Source of the DNA: Pseudomonas fluorescens
GTDB taxonomy: Bacteria; Pseudomonadota; Gammaproteobacteria; Pseudomonadales; Pseudomonadaceae
Direction: 5' to 3'
Assembly (NCBI RefSeq): GCF_900636825.1
Contig: NZ_LR134318.1
Coordinates: forward strand, 3,629,501-3,693,500
DNA: 64,000 nt
This document shows, piece by piece, positions 42,095-51,511 of this stretch (position 1 is its first letter; the number at the start of each line of letters is the position of its first letter). Below the pieces are notes generated by a model. The model ran no database searches. It was not told the origin of the DNA and saw only the letters and a list, made by a program, of their open reading frames with translations. The position numbers and the translations under genes were made by a program.

Positions 42095-42169
42095 GACAAT
42101 TTTTTGATTGTGCTGATTCTCGATCCTAGGATGAGCGCAACGCAAGCCCACTTCCGAGCGCGACCTGAC

Positions 42170-43063
42170 ATGCAACGAACCTCGAACCTGACCAGCCCGG
42201 CTCTGGAAAAAACCAGCGGCTGGATCAACGGTTTCATCGGCGTAGTGATCTTCAGCGGCTCGCTGCCGGCCACGCGCCTGGCCGTGCTGGAATTCGATCC
42301 GGTGTTTCTGACGGTGGTGCGTGCGGCGATTGCCGGCGTTTTGGCGCTGGCCCTGCTGTGGTGGTTTCGCGAGCGGCGCCCGGCGCGCAATCAATGGCTG
42401 TCGCTGTTTATCGTCGCGCTGGGCGTGGTGCTTGGCTTTCCATTGCTGACGGCGTTGGCGCTGCAACACGTGACGTCGGCACATTCGATTGTGTTTGTCG
42501 GATTGCTGCCGTTAGCCACGGCGATTTTTGCCGTGCTGCGTGGCGGCGAGCGGCCCCGGCCGGTGTTCTGGATCTTCTCGTTGCTGGGCAGCGCATTGGT
42601 GGTGGGCTTCGCGTTAGCCCAAGGGCTGAGCGCCTCGCCCGCCGGCGACTTGCTGATGCTCGCGGCGATAATCGCCTGCGGCCTCGGCTATGCCGAGGGC
42701 GCGAAGCTGTCGCGCACCTTGGGTGGCTGGCAGGTGATTTGCTGGGCGCTGGTGCTGTCGCTGCCATTGATGGCATTGCTGAGCGCGTGGCTGGCACCGG
42801 CCTCGGTCAGTCAGATCAGCCTCTCGGCATGGCTGTGCCTGGCTTACGTCTCGGTGTTCAGCATGCTCATCGGTTTTGTGTTCTGGTATCGCGGCCTGGC
42901 GCAGGGCGGAATTGCCGCGGTGGGTCAGTTGCAATTGCTGCAGCCGTTCTTCGGGCTGGCGCTGGCCGCAACGTTGCTGCATGAACAGGTCAGCCTCGGC
43001 ATGCTCGCGGTGACGCTGGGGGTGATTCTGTGCGTCGCCGGGGCGAAGAAATTCGCCAAGTGA
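42170..43063 (+). CDS. EamA/DMT-family transporter
   Basis: A 297-residue inner-membrane protein of the drug/metabolite transporter superfamily with ten hydrophobic segments in two EamA repeats (GFIGVVIFSGSLPATRLAVL at the start; second repeat from about residue 150, LLMLAAIIACGLGYAEGAKL). Such proteins export amino acids or other metabolites. The ATG at 42170 gives the typical length; an in-frame ATG at 42131 would add 13 residues. It is divergent from the MocR-type regulator, a common arrangement. Confidence 0.9.
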   Translation: MQRTSNLTSPALEKTSGWINGFIGVVIFSGSLPATRLAVLEFDPVFLTVVRAAIAGVLALALLWWFRERRPARNQWLSLFIVALGVVLGFPLLTALALQHVTSAHSIVFVGLLPLATAIFAVLRGGERPRPVFWIFSLLGSALVVGFALAQGLSASPAGDLLMLAAIIACGLGYAEGAKLSRTLGGWQVICWALVLSLPLMALLSAWLAPASVSQISLSAWLCLAYVSVFSMLIGFVFWYRGLAQGGIAAVGQLQLLQPFFGLALAATLLHEQVSLGMLAVTLGVILCVAGAKKFAK

Positions 43064-43066
43064 CGC

Positions 43067-43882
43067 TCAGGCACCGGCCTTCCACTCGCGAGGGCTGAGC
43101 CCGGTCTTGCGCCGAAACGCCCGGGCCAGCGCTGACGGGCTTTCATACCCGACCTCTTCGGCAATCAGGGCAATCGGTTTGCCTTCGCGCAAGCGTTTCT
43201 GCGCCAGGCTGACCCGCCAGCTGAGCAGATAATCGGCCGGTGTCTGCCCGACAACACGCCGGAATTGCTCGGCGAAACTGGCGCGCGACATGTTCGCCGC
43301 CGTCGCCAGCGCGGCCACGCTCCACGGCGTTTGCGGTTGCTCATGCATCAGGTTCAAGGCACGGGACAAACGCGCGTCCGCCAAGCCGGCGATCATCCCC
43401 GGTTGCTGCTCACGGCTGCCGATCAGATGGCGCAACAGCAGAATCACCAGCAACTCGAACAGCCGATCCATCACCGCCATCCGCCCGCAATGACCTTCGA
43501 AGGCTTCTTGAAACAGCCATTCAACAGTGCCGCCGAGTTGCGCAATGTCCGTCAGTTTCAGCACCAGATAATCGGGCAACGCCGACGCCAGTGCGTTGCC
43601 GGAACCACCGTCAAACGTCAGCGTCGCGCAGACCACCTGCGTGTGCATGCTTTCGTCGGCAGACATCCGATGGGCAAACGGCCGGGGAAAGAAAATCAGC
43701 GACGGTTCAAGCAAAAGAATCTCGCGTTCGTTGCCAGGTTTAAGCAGCAACTCCCCGGCCCGCAACAGATGCACATGGCCGACCGGCTCGCCCACATGCT
43801 CGGAGACTCCGCAAAACGCGCCACTGTGAAAAGTACCGGCATTCACGCCGAAATGGCTGAGCAATGTGGACAAGCGATCCAT
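43067..43882 (-). CDS. AraC-family regulator with cupin-like N-terminal domain
   Basis: A 271-residue regulator. The N-terminal domain (MDRLSTLLSHFGVNAGTFHS, GHVHLLRAGELLL, PSLIFFPRPFAHRM) is the cupin-type sensor. The C-terminus has two HTH motifs: TPWSVAALATAANMSRASFA and KPIALIAEEVGYESPSALAR + AFRRKTGLSPREWK. The ATG at 43882 is 6 bases after GGGAG and is preferred over an in-frame start at 43951. It is divergent from the AhpD-like gene, its likely target. It ends 4 bases after the stop of the converging EamA gene. Confidence 0.92.
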   Translation of the reverse strand: MDRLSTLLSHFGVNAGTFHSGAFCGVSEHVGEPVGHVHLLRAGELLLKPGNEREILLLEPSLIFFPRPFAHRMSADESMHTQVVCATLTFDGGSGNALASALPDYLVLKLTDIAQLGGTVEWLFQEAFEGHCGRMAVMDRLFELLVILLLRHLIGSREQQPGMIAGLADARLSRALNLMHEQPQTPWSVAALATAANMSRASFAEQFRRVVGQTPADYLLSWRVSLAQKRLREGKPIALIAEEVGYESPSALARAFRRKTGLSPREWKAGA

Positions 43883-44013
43883 GGGCGACTCCCGCAGGCA
43901 TAACTGGACGATCTGCTGCATATCCTCGACGATTTGCCGCCAAAGCGCCATGGCCCGTCATTAATATTGCTCCATCGCCGGCGCGCTTCGCACCGGACAT
44001 CCGGAGAATCACC

Positions 44014-44532
44014 ATGAGCCGCATCACCCCCATCAGCCTCGACACTGCTACCGACGCCACCCGCCCTGTACTGGAAGGCGTGAAAAAGAAAATCGGCTTC
44101 CTGCCGAATGTGTTCACCACACTGGCCAAGGCGCCAGTGGCCCTTGAGACTTACGTGCAAGCCTCCGCGATTCTGGGCAAGACGTCCTTGAGCGCCCAGG
44201 AAAAAGAAGCGGTGTACCTCGCCACATCGCAAGTCAACGGGTGCGATTATTGCCTGGCAGCGCACACGCTGTTCGCCGGCAAGGCAGGGCTTTCGACGCA
44301 GGACATCGTCGCGGCGCGTCACGGCGAACTGAATGCCTACGCCGCCCTCGCCCGGCAGCTCACCGATAGCCGTGGTCACCTGAGCGACGCGCAAATTGCC
44401 GCCGCCCGCGCTGCCGGTATCGATGATGTGAAAATCATTGAGGTGATCGCCTTGGTGGCGGTGCAGACCCTGACCAACTATTTGAACAACGCCGCGCTGA
44501 CGGATGTTGACTTCCCTTCTATCGAAGCGTGA
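44014..44532 (+). CDS. Carboxymuconolactone decarboxylase/AhpD-like protein
   Basis: A 172-residue alkylhydroperoxidase-like protein. The redox motif CxxC with downstream His is present (VNGCDYCLAAHTLFAGKAG), which points to a peroxidase-type AhpD function rather than lactone decarboxylation. The C-terminal VIALVAVQTLTNYLNN helix is typical. The ATG has CCGGAG 8 bases upstream. It is divergent from the AraC-type regulator, which probably controls it, perhaps in response to an electrophile or peroxide (inference). Confidence 0.9.
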   Translation: MSRITPISLDTATDATRPVLEGVKKKIGFLPNVFTTLAKAPVALETYVQASAILGKTSLSAQEKEAVYLATSQVNGCDYCLAAHTLFAGKAGLSTQDIVAARHGELNAYAALARQLTDSRGHLSDAQIAAARAAGIDDVKIIEVIALVAVQTLTNYLNNAALTDVDFPSIEA

Positions 44533-44544
44533 CACACCGCGCAA

Positions 44545-44585
44545 AAAACCCGTGGCGAAGGCGTTTGCGTCTTCGCCACAAATCG
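44545..44585 (+). terminator. Probable terminator of the AhpD-like gene
   Basis: GTGGCGAAG / CTTCGCCAC stem with a GCGTTTGCGT loop and a short T-stretch (CGTTTTG). It is weaker than the others. Confidence 0.5.
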
Positions 44586-44722
44586 TTTTGTCTGACCCAT
44601 CGTGCCATGATGCGCGACGACCCAAACCTTCTGCGGTGTAAACAAGCGTGTGGTGTGCTGAAACCAAATACCACGCGCAGGGTCTTTCTTCACATGCTGA
44701 CGCCAGGAAAGACTCGCCCCCT

Positions 44723-46909
44723 ATGACTCATTGGTTGCAAGACAGCGGCGAAATGGCCGAACGAATTCGAGGCCACGACTGGGCGAACACGCCCCTCGGC
44801 CCGTTGGATCATTGGCCCGATGTGCTCAAGACCACCGTCTCGCTGAGTCTCGCATCGCACTTCCCCCAGGCAATCGTCTGGGGCCCGGAACTGATCACGA
44901 TCTACAACGACGCGTTCGTGCCGATCCTCGGTGACAAGCCGTTCGCGCTGGGCCGCCCGTTCAGCGCAATCTGGCAAGAAGCCTGGCACGAGATCAGCCC
45001 GATCGCCGATGCGGCGTTCAGCGGCCAAGCTACCTACATCGAAAATTTTCCGCTGATCGTCGAGCGTGGGATCGGCCCGGAACAGGCCTATTTCACCTTT
45101 TGCTACAGCCCGATTCGCGACTCCTTCGGCCACGTCGTCGGCATGATCGATACCGTCACCGAAACCACTCAGACCGTGTTTCTCAATCAGCGCCTTGCGG
45201 TGCTGGAAGCGATCGGCAACTCGGTGGCAAACTCGGACGACCCACAAGCCATACTCGCCGCCAGTACGCGTCTGCTGGTCGAACATTTGCACCTGTCCAA
45301 TTGCGCCTATGCCGACATGGACGCCGACGAGGATGGCTTCACCATTCGTGGCGATTTCGCGGCGCCAGGCTCGCCGAGCATCGTTGGGCACTACAGCCTG
45401 CGCGACTTCGGCGAAAAAGCCGTCACCCTGCTGCACGCCGGCCGGCCGCTGGTCATCCAGGACAATCGCAGCGAACTGCCGCCCGAAGAATCGGCGACAT
45501 TCCAGGCCATCGGCATCACCGCGACCATTTGTGTGCCACTGATCAAACAAGGCCGACTGACCGCGCTGATGGCCATCCATGACAGGCTGCCACGCGCCTG
45601 GTCTTCGTTCGAAGAAGCGCTCTTGATTGAGGTCACCGAGCGTTGCTGGGCGCACATCGAACGTGTCCGGACCAACGCGGAAGTGCGTCAGGGCCTGCTG
45701 GCACTGGAAGAACTCAATGCCACGCTTGAGCAGCGAGTCGAAGAGCGCACCGTGCGTCTGGCCCAGGCCGAGTCGGCGTTGCGCCAATCGCAAAAGCTCG
45801 AAGCGATCGGCCAGCTTACCGGCGGCGTAGCTCACGATTTCAACAATCTGCTGACGATCATTCGCTCTTCGGTGGATTTTCTCCGCCAGCCCAATCTGGC
45901 GGAAGACCGCCGGCAACGTTACATGCGCGCGGTGTCCGATACCGTCGAACGCGCCTCGAAGCTGACCAGTCAGTTGCTCGCCTTCGCCCGGCGTCAGCCA
46001 CTGAATCCGCAAGTGGTCGATGCCGGCGAACGCCTGGCCAACATCGGTGAAATGCTTGAGTCGGTCACCGGCGCGCAGATTCACGTTTGCGTTGAGAGAC
46101 CGGACCACCCCTGCTACATCCACGTCGATTTGAGTCAGTTCGAGACCGCGCTGATCAACATCGCGCTCAATGCCCGCGACGCCATGAATGGCCAGGGCCA
46201 ACTGAAACTGCGCCTTGAGTGTCACAAGCCTCTGCCACCGATTCGCGGCCATGCCGGTACCAACAACTCGTTCGTGTCCATTGCGTTGGCGGATACCGGC
46301 GGCGGCATCGACGCGCAAACCCTCGATCACATCTTCGAACCGTTCTTCACCACCAAGGATTTCGGCAAAGGCACGGGGCTGGGATTGTCACAGGTGTTCG
46401 GTTTTGCCAAGCAATCGGGAGGCAACGTCGATGTGTCGAGCGTGGTCGGCCAAGGCACGGTGTTTACGTTGTACCTGCCGCAGGTCGACGCCAGCATGGC
46501 GGCGGAGTCCGAAGAAATTGATGCGGAGGAACTGCCGCCGGCGGACGTCAAACGTCGCGTACTGGTGGTGGAAGACAACCTGGATGTCGGCCGTTTCGCC
46601 AACCAGATTCTGCAGGACCTGGGTTATGAAACCACATGGGCGACCAACGCCGAAGATGCCTTGCAACTGGCGGGGGCTGATGCAGCCACTTTCGATGCGG
46701 TGTTTTCCGACGTGGTCATGCCAGGCATCAGCGGCGTCGCACTCGCCAGGGAGCTGCGCCGCCGCCGGCCGGATCTGCCGGTGGTCCTGACGTCCGGCTA
46801 CAGCGAAGAACTGGCGCGCAGCGGTTACGACGGTTACGAATTTCTGCCCAAACCCTACTCCGCCGAGCAGGTCTCGCGGATTCTCGGCAAGGCCTGGCTC
46901 AAGGGCTGA
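44723..46909 (+). CDS. Hybrid histidine kinase with PAS-like, GAF and receiver domains
   Basis: A 728-residue cytoplasmic hybrid kinase. Order: PAS-like N-terminus (about 1-155; GHDWANTPLGPLDHWPDVLK, IVWGPELITIYNDAFVPILG), GAF domain (about 165-330), coiled coil, HisKA with phospho-acceptor H371 (GGVAHDFNNLLTIIRSSVDF), ATPase (NIALNARDAMNGQG, DTGGGID, GKGTGLGLSQVFG), and a C-terminal receiver with D663 (AVFSDVVMPGISG) and Lys in FLPKPYSAEQ. No transmembrane segments. The ATG at 44723 gives MTHWLQDSGEMAERIRGHDW, the usual start for this kinase type; AGGA lies rather far upstream (about 13 bases). No dedicated regulator is adjacent. Confidence 0.92.
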   Translation: MTHWLQDSGEMAERIRGHDWANTPLGPLDHWPDVLKTTVSLSLASHFPQAIVWGPELITIYNDAFVPILGDKPFALGRPFSAIWQEAWHEISPIADAAFSGQATYIENFPLIVERGIGPEQAYFTFCYSPIRDSFGHVVGMIDTVTETTQTVFLNQRLAVLEAIGNSVANSDDPQAILAASTRLLVEHLHLSNCAYADMDADEDGFTIRGDFAAPGSPSIVGHYSLRDFGEKAVTLLHAGRPLVIQDNRSELPPEESATFQAIGITATICVPLIKQGRLTALMAIHDRLPRAWSSFEEALLIEVTERCWAHIERVRTNAEVRQGLLALEELNATLEQRVEERTVRLAQAESALRQSQKLEAIGQLTGGVAHDFNNLLTIIRSSVDFLRQPNLAEDRRQRYMRAVSDTVERASKLTSQLLAFARRQPLNPQVVDAGERLANIGEMLESVTGAQIHVCVERPDHPCYIHVDLSQFETALINIALNARDAMNGQGQLKLRLECHKPLPPIRGHAGTNNSFVSIALADTGGGIDAQTLDHIFEPFFTTKDFGKGTGLGLSQVFGFAKQSGGNVDVSSVVGQGTVFTLYLPQVDASMAAESEEIDAEELPPADVKRRVLVVEDNLDVGRFANQILQDLGYETTWATNAEDALQLAGADAATFDAVFSDVVMPGISGVALARELRRRRPDLPVVLTSGYSEELARSGYDGYEFLPKPYSAEQVSRILGKAWLKG

Positions 46910-46920
46910 TCGCCGCGCAC

Positions 46921-48366
46921 TCAGTCGTGCTCGACACCGGCACGCTTGAGCAACTTCTTGCAGCGTTCCGACAAGTGAAACACCTGCACGTGCTTGCCAG
47001 CCTTGGCGTAGCGCTCACGCAGGGTTTTCAGCGCGGCGATGGCCGAGTAGTCGACAAAACTCAGATGCCGACAATCCAGCGTCACCTTCGCGGGGTCGCC
47101 CGCCGGGTCGAATTGATTGAGGAACGGCGTGGTCGAAGCGAAGAACAAGGTGCCATGCAGCCGGTAGAGTTTGCTGCCGTCAGCTTCCAGATGTTCATCG
47201 GCGTACAACTCGCGCGCCTGCTGCCAGGCAAAATTCAGCGCGGCAATAATGATCCCGCACAGCACTGCCGTGGCCAGATCTGTGAACACGGTGATGATGG
47301 TCACAGCGATGATAACCAGCACATCGTTGAGCGGCACTTTGTTGATCACTCGCAACGACGCCCAGGCGAAGGTCTGCTGCGACACGACGAACATCACCCC
47401 CACCAGTGCCGCCAGCGGAATACGCTCGATCAGCGGTGACAGAAACAGAATGAACAACAGGATCAGCACGCCCGCGACCACGCCGGACACACGCCCGCGA
47501 CCACCTGAACTGAGGTTGATCACGGTCTGGCCGATCATCGCGCAGCCGCCCATGCCGCCGAACGCGCCGGACACCATGTTCGCCGCACCGAGCGCCACGC
47601 ATTCGCGGTCCGGGTAGCCACGGGTTTCGGTGATTTCGTCGGTGAGGTTGAGGGTGAGCAAGGTTTCCAGCAAGCCGACCAGCGCCATCAGGATCGCGTA
47701 CGGGGCGATGATGCGCAGGGTGTCGAAATCCCACGGAATATCTGGCAGGGCGAAGGTCGGCAGACCGCCGGCGATGTGCGCCATGTCGCCCAGCGTGCGG
47801 GTCGGCAGCCCGAACAGATAGACCAGCAAACCGACGCCGAGAATTGCCACCAGCGCTGGCGGCACGGCTTTGGTCAGGCGCGGCAGAATATAGACGATGG
47901 CCATGGTCAACAGCACCAGCCCGGTCATCAGGTACAACGGCGTGCCACTGAGCCAGTCTTCGCCGCTTTTGAAATGCTCCAGTTGCGCCAGCGCAATGAT
48001 GATCGCCAGACCGTTGACGAACCCGAGCATCACCGGGTGCGGCACCATGCGCACCAGTTTGCCCAGGCGCAGCAACCCGAACGCCATCATGATCAACCCG
48101 CCCAGCAATACCGTCACCAGCAGATAGTGCACGCCGTGTTGCACCACCAGCGCGACAATGACTACCGCCATGGAACCGGCCGCGCCGGACACCATGCCCG
48201 GGCGTCCGCCGAACAGCGCCGTCAGCGTACAAATGATGAAGGCGCCGTACAGGCCCATCAGCGGGTTGAGGTGGGCGACCAGTGCGAACGCAATGCATTC
48301 GGGCAACAGGGCAAATGAGGTGGTGAGTCCGGCCAGGACATCGGCGCGCAGACGTTTCGGTTTCAT
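46921..48366 (-). CDS. SulP-family inorganic anion transporter with STAS domain
   Basis: A 481-residue inner-membrane transporter with 11-14 hydrophobic segments (LAGLTTSFALLPECIAFALV at the start, then GLYGAFIICTLTALFGGRPG and a G-rich core GAFGGMGGCAMIGQTVINLS). The C-terminal STAS domain carries KVTLDCRHLSFVDYSAIAAL. Substrates of the family include sulfate, bicarbonate and dicarboxylates; no carbonic anhydrase or sulfate gene is adjacent to choose between them. It ends 11 bases after the stop of the converging hybrid kinase. Confidence 0.92.
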   Translation of the reverse strand: MKPKRLRADVLAGLTTSFALLPECIAFALVAHLNPLMGLYGAFIICTLTALFGGRPGMVSGAAGSMAVVIVALVVQHGVHYLLVTVLLGGLIMMAFGLLRLGKLVRMVPHPVMLGFVNGLAIIIALAQLEHFKSGEDWLSGTPLYLMTGLVLLTMAIVYILPRLTKAVPPALVAILGVGLLVYLFGLPTRTLGDMAHIAGGLPTFALPDIPWDFDTLRIIAPYAILMALVGLLETLLTLNLTDEITETRGYPDRECVALGAANMVSGAFGGMGGCAMIGQTVINLSSGGRGRVSGVVAGVLILLFILFLSPLIERIPLAALVGVMFVVSQQTFAWASLRVINKVPLNDVLVIIAVTIITVFTDLATAVLCGIIIAALNFAWQQARELYADEHLEADGSKLYRLHGTLFFASTTPFLNQFDPAGDPAKVTLDCRHLSFVDYSAIAALKTLRERYAKAGKHVQVFHLSERCKKLLKRAGVEHD

Positions 48367-48525
48367 GGCTTACCTGACTGAGCGGCCGCTGAGCACGGCC
48401 GCGGATATTCGCGAAATTTGAGGGTTGCGAATGTTACGGAATTGTCCGGCCGCGGGCCAGTGATCGCTGACACGCGTGCGCCGGCGCTTTATGCTGACGC
48501 GCCCGCACCTAGATCGAGTCCAGCC

Positions 48526-48840
48526 ATGCCCGCTTTCCTCACCGCCTGCGATGTTTGCCAGCGATTGCGCGACGCGGCGCTGGGTGTCCTCGCGTTTGAA
48601 GTCTGCGAGCCGACCGACCGCAACGGGCTGGTCGCGGTCGATATCGAAGGCTGGCATTTGCTTTTGGATGTCGAGGGCGGTCGCCTGCATCACTGTGAAT
48701 TTGCCCGAAGTGCCGAGGGCCAGGAAGGCGCCCTCGACACTTGGCAACGCTACGGCACGGATCCGGTGAGTCTGCTCAGTACCTGGGAGTTGGCGCAGAT
48801 AGAAAAATTGCTCGGTGCGAGGCCTTCACCCTTGGCGTAG
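48526..48840 (+). CDS. Conserved hypothetical protein of 104 residues
   Basis: A small soluble protein starting MPAFLTACDVCQRLRDAALG with a central beta-rich part (VAVDIEGWHLLLDVEGGRLH + HCEFARS) and a conserved-looking end (DPVSLLSTWELAQIEKLLG). I recognise the type as a Pseudomonas protein of unknown function; no motif indicates activity. The ATG at 48526 has no strong ribosome-binding site but gives the compact form; an in-frame upstream start at 48418 would run into the sulP promoter. Confidence 0.7.
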   Translation: MPAFLTACDVCQRLRDAALGVLAFEVCEPTDRNGLVAVDIEGWHLLLDVEGGRLHHCEFARSAEGQEGALDTWQRYGTDPVSLLSTWELAQIEKLLGARPSPLA

Positions 48841-48933
48841 ATCTTGTCGGTAGCTGTTTCCAGCACCAACCTCGCCCTAGTCCCGCCCGTTTCTATGCGA
48901 ATGATCGAATCAGCACAGCGCCGCGCGCAAAAA

Positions 48934-49029
48934 CCTGTGGAAGCGAGCTTGCTCGCGAAAGCGGTGGGTCAGCCGGGATCAATGGTGACTGACACACCGC
49001 CTTCGCGAGCAGGCTCGCTCCCACAGGTT
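48934..49029. repeat. REPIN, family B
   Basis: Inverted pair CCTGTGGAAGCGAGCTTGCT+CGCGAAAGCGGTGGGTCAG ... CTGACACACCGCCTTCGCGA+GCAGGCTCGCTCCCACAGG, between two converging genes. Confidence 0.88.
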
Positions 49030-49034
49030 TTGTT

Positions 49035-49568
49035 TCAGAAGAGGATTGTCGCCGCCGGTTTGACATCGGCTCGCGCGATGGAGCTGGTGAGGGCGGCGAA
49101 GTCCTTGTTGTGTTCGGCGATGATGTCTTCGGCGCTTACATTGCCGTTATCGACTGTCGAATGCGCATCTTGCGCAATGACGACGTCGTAGCCCAGCTTA
49201 TGGGCGCTGCGCACGGTGGCGTTGACGCAGTAATCGGTCTGCAGGCCGCAGATCACCAGACGTTCGAAGTCTTCACTGGGCAGGAGCTTGCCCAGGTCGG
49301 TCTGATAAAAAGAGTCGCCGGTCGTTTTGCGCACGCGCAGGTCTTTGGGAGAAACCTCCAGTGTTTTCGCCAGTTGCCAACCCTGGGCACCGTGAACGAA
49401 AGCACCGTCCTTTTCCTCCTGCTGGATCAACACTACCGGAACCCCGGCCGCTCGGGCACGCTGGCTCAATTGATTGATCGTGGCGATCACGCGATCGATT
49501 TCAAAGCACTGATATTCACCCGCGCACAGGGCTTGCTGGACGTCGATGATCAGTAATGCGGTGGTCAT
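49035..49568 (-). CDS. Isochorismatase-like cysteine hydrolase
   Basis: A 177-residue hydrolase of the isochorismatase superfamily. D9 in ALLIIDVQQALC, a central Lys (VRKTTGDSFYQTDL region) and the nucleophile Cys in ICGLQTDYCVNATVR form the catalytic triad; a cis-peptide motif precedes the Cys. Members hydrolyse amides such as nicotinamide or ureido compounds; the substrate is not evident. The start at 49568 is 6 bases after AAGG. It lies 65 bases downstream of the ggt stop on the same strand. A longer in-frame start inside ggt is rejected. Confidence 0.9.
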   Translation of the reverse strand: MTTALLIIDVQQALCAGEYQCFEIDRVIATINQLSQRARAAGVPVVLIQQEEKDGAFVHGAQGWQLAKTLEVSPKDLRVRKTTGDSFYQTDLGKLLPSEDFERLVICGLQTDYCVNATVRSAHKLGYDVVIAQDAHSTVDNGNVSAEDIIAEHNKDFAALTSSIARADVKPAATILF

Positions 49569-49633
49569 GTCGAGCCTTCCTTGATCAGTCCTTGAGAATG
49601 GGGCGGACCTGAGCCCGCCCCTTTTTACTCCGC

Positions 49634-51361
49634 TCAATAGCCCAGTGACAAGCCGGTATTGCGCCGTGGATCGTTGGCGCCGTAGAAGCGATTCTTGCCG
49701 ACCGGTTTGCCGCCAAGCGACGGTGCGCCGACCAGAATCGCAGCGATGTGGTTGGGGTCCTGAGGTCCGGCAAACTTGTGGCCCCAGCTCTCGAGCAGCT
49801 TCCTCGTGTCGGGGCTGGCGGCGAAGTCTTCGAGGTTGGTCTCCTCGGGCATCCACTGCTGGTGGAAACGCGGCGCGTCAACCGCTTCCTGCAGGTTCAT
49901 GCCGTAGTCGATGACGTTGAGCATGGTCAGCAAGGTCGCGGTGATGATCCGGCTACCGCCCGGCGTGCCGACCACCATTACCACTTTGCCGTCCTTGGTG
50001 ACGATAGTCGGGCTCATCGACGACAGCGGCGACTTGCCCGGAGCGATCGCGTTGGCTTCGCCCTGAACCAGACCGTACATGTTCGGCACGCCGACCTTGG
50101 CGGTGAAGTCATCCATTTCATCGTTGAGGATCACCCCGGTCTTGCTCGCCATCACCCCTGCGCCGAACCAGTCGTTGAGGGTGTACGTCACCGAAACCGC
50201 ATTGCCCCATTTGTCGACAATCGAATAGTGCGTGGTGTTGCTGCCTTCATGCGGTGCGGTGCCGGGTTTCAACTCAGCCGAGATGCCGGCCTTCTGCGGT
50301 TGGATGGCGTCACGCAGTTTGGTGGCGTAGTTCTTGTCGAGCAGGTGCTCGAGCGGATTTTTGACGAAATCCGGATCGCCGAGGTAGCTGTTGCGATCGA
50401 CGTAAGCGTGACGCATCGCTTCGATCTGGTAATGCATGCCCTGGGCCGAATGGAAGCCCAGATCTTTCATCGGATAGCCTTCCAGAATGTTCATGATCTG
50501 GCAGATCACTACCCCGCCGGAGCTTGGGGGTGGCGCCGAAACCACGTGATAGCCACGATAATCACATTCGACCGGGGCCAGTTCGCGGGTCTTGTACTTA
50601 TCCAGATCCGTCTGGGTGATGATGCCTTTGTTCGCCTGACTGGAGGTGACGATGGCGTCGGCAACCCAGCCTTTATAGAAGCCGTCGGCGCCTTTTTCGG
50701 AGATGGTGCGCAGGGTTTTGCCGAGATCTTTCTGCACCAGTTTTTGCCCGACCTGCATCGGCTCACCGTTGTGCAGGAAGATCGAGCCGGAATCGCGCAT
50801 GTCCTTCTTGAACACGTCGGTGGCGTACTCCAGCAGCTCGACATCGCCCTGCTGCAGGTCGAAGCCGTCTTCGGCCAGTTTGATCGCCGGCGCAATCATT
50901 TCCTTGCGCGGCTTGGTTCCGTACTTGCTCAGCGCCAGCTCCATGCCGGACACCGTGCCCGGTACGCCGACGGCCAGGTGTCCGCGCGTGCTCAGGTCGG
51001 GAATGACATTGCCTTCTTTGTCGAGGTACATGTTCGCGGTTGCGGCAAGCGGCGCTTTTTCGCGGAAATCGAGAAACGTCTTGCGCCCGTCCGCCAATTG
51101 AATGGTCATGAAACCGCCGCCACCAAGATTACCTGCGGCGGGGTAAACCACCGCCAGCGCATAACCCACCGCAACCGCCGCATCGACGGCGTTGCCGCCA
51201 CTTTTAAGCACGTCGACACCAACGTGCGTCGCCAGATGTTGCGCCGTCACCACCATGCCGTTTTCTGCCGCCACCGGTGCCACCGATGCGGCGTGAGCCA
51301 TGAGACAGCTGAGCGCCAGGGAGGTCGCGATAAGCGATCTGGCCAAAGGTTCGTACTTCAT
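49634..51361 (-). CDS. ggt: Gamma-glutamyltransferase
   Basis: A 575-residue periplasmic enzyme that hydrolyses or transfers gamma-glutamyl groups, e.g. from glutathione. Signal peptide MKYEPLARSLIATSLALSCL + MAHA. The large subunit begins SVAPVAAENGMVVTAQHLAT. Autocleavage and catalysis use the first Thr of TTHYSIVDKWGNAVS, which opens the small subunit; downstream SSMSPTIVTKDGKVVMVVGT + PGGSRI is the conserved gamma-glutamyl-binding segment. The ATG at 51361 starts at the signal peptide. Confidence 0.95.
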   Translation of the reverse strand: MKYEPLARSLIATSLALSCLMAHAASVAPVAAENGMVVTAQHLATHVGVDVLKSGGNAVDAAVAVGYALAVVYPAAGNLGGGGFMTIQLADGRKTFLDFREKAPLAATANMYLDKEGNVIPDLSTRGHLAVGVPGTVSGMELALSKYGTKPRKEMIAPAIKLAEDGFDLQQGDVELLEYATDVFKKDMRDSGSIFLHNGEPMQVGQKLVQKDLGKTLRTISEKGADGFYKGWVADAIVTSSQANKGIITQTDLDKYKTRELAPVECDYRGYHVVSAPPPSSGGVVICQIMNILEGYPMKDLGFHSAQGMHYQIEAMRHAYVDRNSYLGDPDFVKNPLEHLLDKNYATKLRDAIQPQKAGISAELKPGTAPHEGSNTTHYSIVDKWGNAVSVTYTLNDWFGAGVMASKTGVILNDEMDDFTAKVGVPNMYGLVQGEANAIAPGKSPLSSMSPTIVTKDGKVVMVVGTPGGSRIITATLLTMLNVIDYGMNLQEAVDAPRFHQQWMPEETNLEDFAASPDTRKLLESWGHKFAGPQDPNHIAAILVGAPSLGGKPVGKNRFYGANDPRRNTGLSLGY

Positions 51362-51511
51362 GAGTCGGTCTCTTTTTTGTTTTCGAGGACTGAGCGAAAC
51401 CCAGGGCAACGCTTCAGGAGCACTCAGCAGTATGGTCGGCTTTGCGTATTGCGCCTCCCCGCTCAGGCAGTATGCTGGGCCGCGTCACCGCCATGCACCG
51501 GAGCCGCCGTC

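Noticed and set aside
49596..49625. GGGGCGG/CCGCCCC hairpin after ggt
   Set aside because: The T-run is on the plus-strand side, where no plus-strand gene ends; for ggt transcripts no U-tract follows, so I do not call a terminator.
49748..51511. Long plus-strand open frame joined to ogt
   Set aside because: It is the antisense of ggt, whose signal peptide, Thr nucleophile and family motifs are intact on the minus strand. Ogt begins at 51512 with its own ribosome-binding site.
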